Origin: Actinoalloteichus hymeniacidonis
GTDB taxonomy: Bacteria; Actinomycetota; Actinomycetes; Mycobacteriales; Pseudonocardiaceae
Direction: 5' to 3'
Assembly (NCBI RefSeq): GCF_014203365.1
Contig: NZ_JACHIS010000001.1
Coordinates: 1,240,001 to 1,304,000 of the forward strand
DNA length: 64,000 nucleotides
The notes under the pieces: generated by a model
Told to the model about the DNA's origin: nothing
The model's input: the letters and a program-made list of their open reading frames with translations, nothing else
Database searches by the model: none
Shown here: in pieces, positions 60,719-64,000 of the stretch
Numbering within the stretch: the stretch's first letter is position 1
Layout of the letters: each line of letters starts with the position of its first letter
Translations under genes and position numbers: made by a program

Positions 60719-61443
60719 GCACTGCGGTGCGTGACCAGCCGAGACGGGTACTGACCTCCCTGCTGCATGGGACGCGGTGGATGCTCCTGGGCTACTGGCT
60801 CATCCTGATCACCGTGACGGTCTTGATCGGCGTCCTGCTGACCGTGACCGGAGCCGAGGACGCGACGACCGCGACCGGCGGGGCCCTCGCCAACCCGCCG
60901 AGGTACTTCCTGCTGGCCGTCGGGATCATGCTTCCGACGGTGTTCCTACCCGGCTACATCGTCCACGGTGTGACTCGACGGCACTTCGAGGTCGCCGCAG
61001 GGGCCTACGCGGTGATCCTCAGCCTCGGTTTCGGGTTACTGACCTGGGCGGGAGTTCTATTCGGCGGGCTCATCAGGGGAGTGGCCCCGACGGAACTGCT
61101 GATATCCGGCGATCACCTGTTCCAGAACCACTATCAGGTGTTGCACGCCCTCGTGGAATTCGGCGCGCTGGGACTGGTGCACCTGTTGGCGGGGGCCGTG
61201 ATCGGGATGGGCTTCTACCGTTTCGGGGCAATCCGAGGCATGCTGTGGATCCCGCTCGGTCTGCTCCCCGTGGTGATCTGCGAGTACGCCATGGCCACCG
61301 GATGGATGAGCACGGTCTTGGAGTCGCTGGACATCGCCCGGCCCGCGATGGTCTTCACGGTGCTCGGCACGGCGGGCTCGATCGCCCTGGCAGCCGCCGG
61401 TTGCCACCTGTTGATCCGCGACATTCCGATCCGCACCCCCTGA
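60715..61443 (+). CDS. ABC transporter membrane subunit-like protein
   Basis: A 242-residue protein with about six hydrophobic helices, including ITVTVLIGVLLTV, FLLAVGIMLPTVFLPGYIV, AVILSLGFGLLTWAGVLFGGLI and IALAAAGCHLLI. It has the short TRR loop (HGVTRRHFEVA) seen in similar exporters. The ATG overlaps the ATPase stop (ATGA). A rare TTA codon lies at 61036. It is probably the permease of the YtrB-like ATPase; no specific family was recognised. Confidence 0.75.
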   Translation: MSTAVRDQPRRVLTSLLHGTRWMLLGYWLILITVTVLIGVLLTVTGAEDATTATGGALANPPRYFLLAVGIMLPTVFLPGYIVHGVTRRHFEVAAGAYAVILSLGFGLLTWAGVLFGGLIRGVAPTELLISGDHLFQNHYQVLHALVEFGALGLVHLLAGAVIGMGFYRFGAIRGMLWIPLGLLPVVICEYAMATGWMSTVLESLDIARPAMVFTVLGTAGSIALAAAGCHLLIRDIPIRTP

Positions 61444-61583
61444 CCCAGACCGCTTGACCGAGACCGCCTGACTCGACCCACGAGATCGACGACCCGACTC
61501 CGTCGGGCTCCTCACCAACCCCGGAATCGGGTCTGTGCCGGGTGAACCTGTAGAGAATTCACGCTCCCCGAGAGAGATCAATC

Positions 61584-62324
61584 ATGGTGACCAAGAACAG
61601 CTCGATCCTGCCCGCATTGATTCGTTGGCAAGCCCGTACGCAGTTGGTCTGGCAGCTGAATTTCTGGATTCTCGTCGTTGCCTGCATCGTCCTCGTGAGT
61701 TTCCTCGTCGGCCTATTCGGCACCCTGGACTCCAGCGTCGCGGACATGGTGATTCCGTATTCCATCAAATATGGTCTTGCCTGTCAGGGAATCGGTCTGA
61801 TCTACTATTCGTTGCGCTCGGCGGTTGCGACCGGCATCACCCGGCGTGAGTTTCTGACCGTCGCGCAGCTCACCGCCATCGCGCTCTCGCTGTTGCTCGT
61901 GATCGGCACGCTGTTGCTGGGCGGGATCGAACAGCTGGTTCACGACGCCATGGGCATCCCGACCGCGCTCAGCGGTGTTCACCTGTACGGATCTCTCGGA
62001 CAGGTGCACCTGGTGCTGATCGAGTGCCTCGCGATCGGACTGGTGCACATCGCGGCGGGCGCGCTGATCGGCACCATCGCCCTGATCCAGGGCCCGGCCC
62101 GCCGTTGGTTCGGCATTCTGCCTGCGATCGGCGTCGTGATCGGTGTCGAATGGGCCCTGGTGCACTTCGGTGGCGGCGGCTCGGCCGAATTCGCCGGGGT
62201 CGACCAGTCGGCATTGCTCTGGTTTGTGGGAATCGCCGTAGTCGGTATCGCCTTGCCGTGGCTGGCGGTTCGTCGACTCGTTCGGGATATCGGCATCCCG
62301 GGGCCCGAATCGCCGATCGCATAA
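61584..62324 (+). CDS. Second ABC-associated membrane protein
   Basis: A 246-residue protein with about six membrane helices and the same GITRREFLTVAQL-type loop as the preceding membrane protein, suggesting a paralogue made by duplication. ATG at 61584 is preceded by GAGAGA. It lies 140 bp downstream of the first membrane gene, and its stop codon is inside a 12-bp palindrome. It could be a second subunit of the first transporter or belong with the next ATPase. Confidence 0.7.
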   Translation: MVTKNSSILPALIRWQARTQLVWQLNFWILVVACIVLVSFLVGLFGTLDSSVADMVIPYSIKYGLACQGIGLIYYSLRSAVATGITRREFLTVAQLTAIALSLLLVIGTLLLGGIEQLVHDAMGIPTALSGVHLYGSLGQVHLVLIECLAIGLVHIAAGALIGTIALIQGPARRWFGILPAIGVVIGVEWALVHFGGGGSAEFAGVDQSALLWFVGIAVVGIALPWLAVRRLVRDIGIPGPESPIA

Positions 62325-62332
62325 CCGGTTAT
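62321..62332. promoter_or_regulatory. 12-bp perfect palindrome at the end of the second membrane gene
   Basis: ATAACCGGTTAT includes the TAA stop codon of the membrane protein and lies 58 bp upstream of the next ATPase gene. Possible operator; no direct evidence. Confidence 0.35.
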
Positions 62333-62389
62333 AGAGAAACTCGAAAATTCCACCTAACATTGATCAATCAACCTGGCTGGGGGTCAGTC

Positions 62390-63325
62390 GTGTCGGTAAT
62401 CGAAGTGCGCGACCTACACAAGAGCTATCCGAACCACGTGGCGGTGCAGAACGTCTCCTTCTCGGTGGAACCGGGGGAGATCTTCGGAATCATCGGTCCC
62501 AACGGGGCCGGGAAGACCACCACGGTCGAATGCATCGAGGGCCTGCGGACACCCGACGGCGGCAGCATCGAGGTGCTCGGACTGGATCCGCAGCGTGATC
62601 GGGTCCGGCTCCGTCACCTGATCGGGGTGCAGCTCCAGGAGAGCGCGCTGCCCGAGAAGGCGACCGCGCGGGAATCGCTCGAGCTGTACAGCTCCTTCTA
62701 CCGCAATCCGGTCGACTGGCGGCCCATCGCCGAGGACCTCGGACTCACCGACAAACTCAACACGCGGTACGGCAAGTTGTCCGGCGGCCAGAAGCAACGG
62801 CTGTCCATCGCGTTATCGCTGGTCGGAAACCCCAAGATCGCCTTCCTCGACGAGCTGACCACCGGGCTCGACCCGCAGGCCCGTCGCGATACCTGGGAGG
62901 TCATCGAGAGCGTGCGGCAGCGCGGCGTGACCATCGTGTTGGTCACCCATTTCATGGAGGAGGCCGAACGACTCTGCGACCGACTGGCCCTGATCGACCG
63001 AGGACGGGTCGTCGCGGTCGACAGCCCCGGCGGGCTGATCGAGGGGGTGCAGGCCGAACAGCGGATTCGGTTCGAGACCTCCGCGCCGATCGAGGATCGC
63101 GTGTTGACCGACCTTCCCGAGGTCACCGGGGTGACACGGCAGGGCTCGCGGCTGCTGGTGACCGGTACCGGAGACCTGCTGCGTGCCCTGACCTCGGCCC
63201 TGGCCGCCATCGGTGTGCGACCGGTGGCGCTGCGGGTGGAGCAGGCCAGCCTGGAGGACGCCTTCGTCGCGCTGACCGGACACCGCAGCCAGAACGAGCA
63301 GTCCGCGACCGCAGGGAGCAACTGA
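62390..63325 (+). CDS. ABC transporter ATP-binding protein (DrrA/CcmA-type)
   Basis: A 311-residue ABC ATPase of the drug/polysaccharide export type. Walker A GIIGPNGAGKTT, signature KLSGGQKQRLSIAL, Walker B IAFLDELTTGLD and H-loop VTHFMEEAE are canonical; a DrrA-like C-terminal domain follows. GTG at 62390 has GGGGG 6 nt upstream. A rare TTA codon is at 62813. It is followed 1 bp later by an ABC-2 permease, its partner. Exported substrate unknown. Confidence 0.9.
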   Translation: MSVIEVRDLHKSYPNHVAVQNVSFSVEPGEIFGIIGPNGAGKTTTVECIEGLRTPDGGSIEVLGLDPQRDRVRLRHLIGVQLQESALPEKATARESLELYSSFYRNPVDWRPIAEDLGLTDKLNTRYGKLSGGQKQRLSIALSLVGNPKIAFLDELTTGLDPQARRDTWEVIESVRQRGVTIVLVTHFMEEAERLCDRLALIDRGRVVAVDSPGGLIEGVQAEQRIRFETSAPIEDRVLTDLPEVTGVTRQGSRLLVTGTGDLLRALTSALAAIGVRPVALRVEQASLEDAFVALTGHRSQNEQSATAGSN

Positions 63326-63326
63326 C

Positions 63327-64000
63327 ATGACCGGTTTGACCAGGCTCTTCGTCCATGAGTGGAAGCTCTACGTCCGTGACGCGGGTTCGGCGATCTTCGG
63401 CTTCATCTTTCCCCCCGCCCTGCTGGTGATCTTCGGGCTGATCCCGATGTTCGGTGAGCCCGATCCGAACCTGGGCGGGCTGCGATTGTTCGATCTGTAC
63501 GTCCCGATCATGATCGCCGTCGCCCTGGCCACGGTCGCCATCAACACGCTGCCTGCCGCGATGGCCGCCTATCGGGAGCGCGGCATCCTGCGCAAGCTCT
63601 CCACCACCCCGGTCTCGCCGTTGACCCTGTTGGGCGCCCAGCTGCTGGTCAACCTCGCGGTGGGATTGGCATCGATCCTGGTGATGATGCTGTTGGCGCG
63701 GCTGGTCTTCGACGTCGCCATGCCCAACCCGGTGGCATTGGCCATCAGCACCGTCGTGCTGGCCCCCGCGCTGTTCGGCATCGGGCTGGTGATCAGTGCG
63801 CTCAGCCCGTCCGCCAAGTTCGCCTCGGGCGTGTCCACCATCATCTACTTCCCGATCATGTTCTTCGCCGGGTTGTGGCTGCCCCGCGAGACGATGCCCG
63901 ACATCCTGCGAACGATCAGCGACCTCACCCCCATCGGCGCCGGGGTGCAGGCATTGCAGAACAGCTTCACGGGTGACTGGCCGAGTCTTGCCTCACTCGG
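63327..64000 (+). CDS. ABC-2 type permease, N-terminal part (runs off window)
   Basis: An ABC-2 membrane protein of which the first about 224 residues are in the window; no stop is reached. ATG at 63327 has GGGAG 8 nt upstream. After a short cytoplasmic N-terminus come helices at FGFIFPPALLVIFGLI, YVPIMIAVALATVAI and others, with the loop YRERGILRKLSTTPVSPLTLLGAQLL, highly typical of ABC-2 permeases that pair with DrrA-type ATPases. It would be the export channel for the ATPase just upstream. Confidence 0.88.
   Translation, partial: MTGLTRLFVHEWKLYVRDAGSAIFGFIFPPALLVIFGLIPMFGEPDPNLGGLRLFDLYVPIMIAVALATVAINTLPAAMAAYRERGILRKLSTTPVSPLTLLGAQLLVNLAVGLASILVMMLLARLVFDVAMPNPVALAISTVVLAPALFGIGLVISALSPSAKFASGVSTIIYFPIMFFAGLWLPRETMPDILRTISDLTPIGAGVQALQNSFTGDWPSLASL

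Overview
The window is about 64 kb of very GC-rich, gene-dense chromosomal DNA from an actinomycete. The gene content points to the Pseudonocardiales: a mycothiol-dependent maleylpyruvate isomerase family enzyme, DUF3046, DUF4383 and DUF5709 proteins, an Rv2629-type protein, a LppM lipoprotein, and a block (about 9.7-17.2 kb) that matches the mycobacterial pknL - Rv2175c - mannosyltransferase - polyprenyl synthase - MTHFR-like - lppM neighbourhood. An Actinoalloteichus-like genus is a guess only. No rRNA, tRNA, CRISPR array, insertion sequence or prophage was recognised.

Layout. 1-9.7 kb: the 3' end of a GH81 beta-1,3-glucanase, a PGRP-type amidase, a divergent LysR/SDR pair with a palindromic operator, a secreted glycerophosphodiester phosphodiesterase, DUF5709, an Rv2629-like protein, a small acidic protein, and a flotillin with an NfeD-like partner. 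9.7-17.2 kb: the PknL-type kinase with four PASTA repeats, its divergent Rv2175c-type neighbour, and cell-envelope and isoprenoid genes. 17.3-26.6 kb: a DUF885 metallopeptidase, GNAT and YbaK proteins, a two-gene HEPN/mycothiol-enzyme operon behind a perfect LexA-type SOS box, and a 1642-residue Lhr-type helicase. 26.8-35.6 kb: a membrane-anchored Hsp70-like protein, DUF3046, DUF4383, a nitronate monooxygenase-like enzyme, a MOSC protein, an MDR dehydrogenase, a translationally coupled operon of two membrane mini-proteins plus a barstar-like protein, a methyltransferase and an enoyl-CoA hydratase family protein.

35.6-44.6 kb is an assimilatory sulfur operon read leftwards: a 28-residue leader peptide, sulfite reductase, a zinc-ribbon mini-protein, APS reductase, CysD, CysN, a sulfonate/nitrate-type ABC importer and a CbiX-type chelatase probably supplying siroheme. 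Imported sulfur compounds, sulfate activation, APS reduction, sulfite reduction and the cofactor are thus encoded together, apparently under a cysteine-sensing leader.

44.8-59.2 kb is the conserved housekeeping run hemW - hrcA - dnaJ - rsmE - HIT - phoH - ybeY - corC-like - degenerate cytidine deaminase - (membrane protein) - era - (AraC regulator and membrane protein) - recO. Two long, comparatively AT-rich intergenic stretches (49486-49960 and 54083-54686) interrupt it. 59.2-64 kb holds a YtrA-like GntR regulator with a UUG start and an inverted-repeat operator, followed by two ABC export modules; the last permease runs off the window.

A recurrent feature is a TANNNT-like -10 hexamer 6-8 nt upstream of a start codon without a Shine-Dalgarno sequence, suggesting many leaderless mRNAs. 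This was used to choose several starts.
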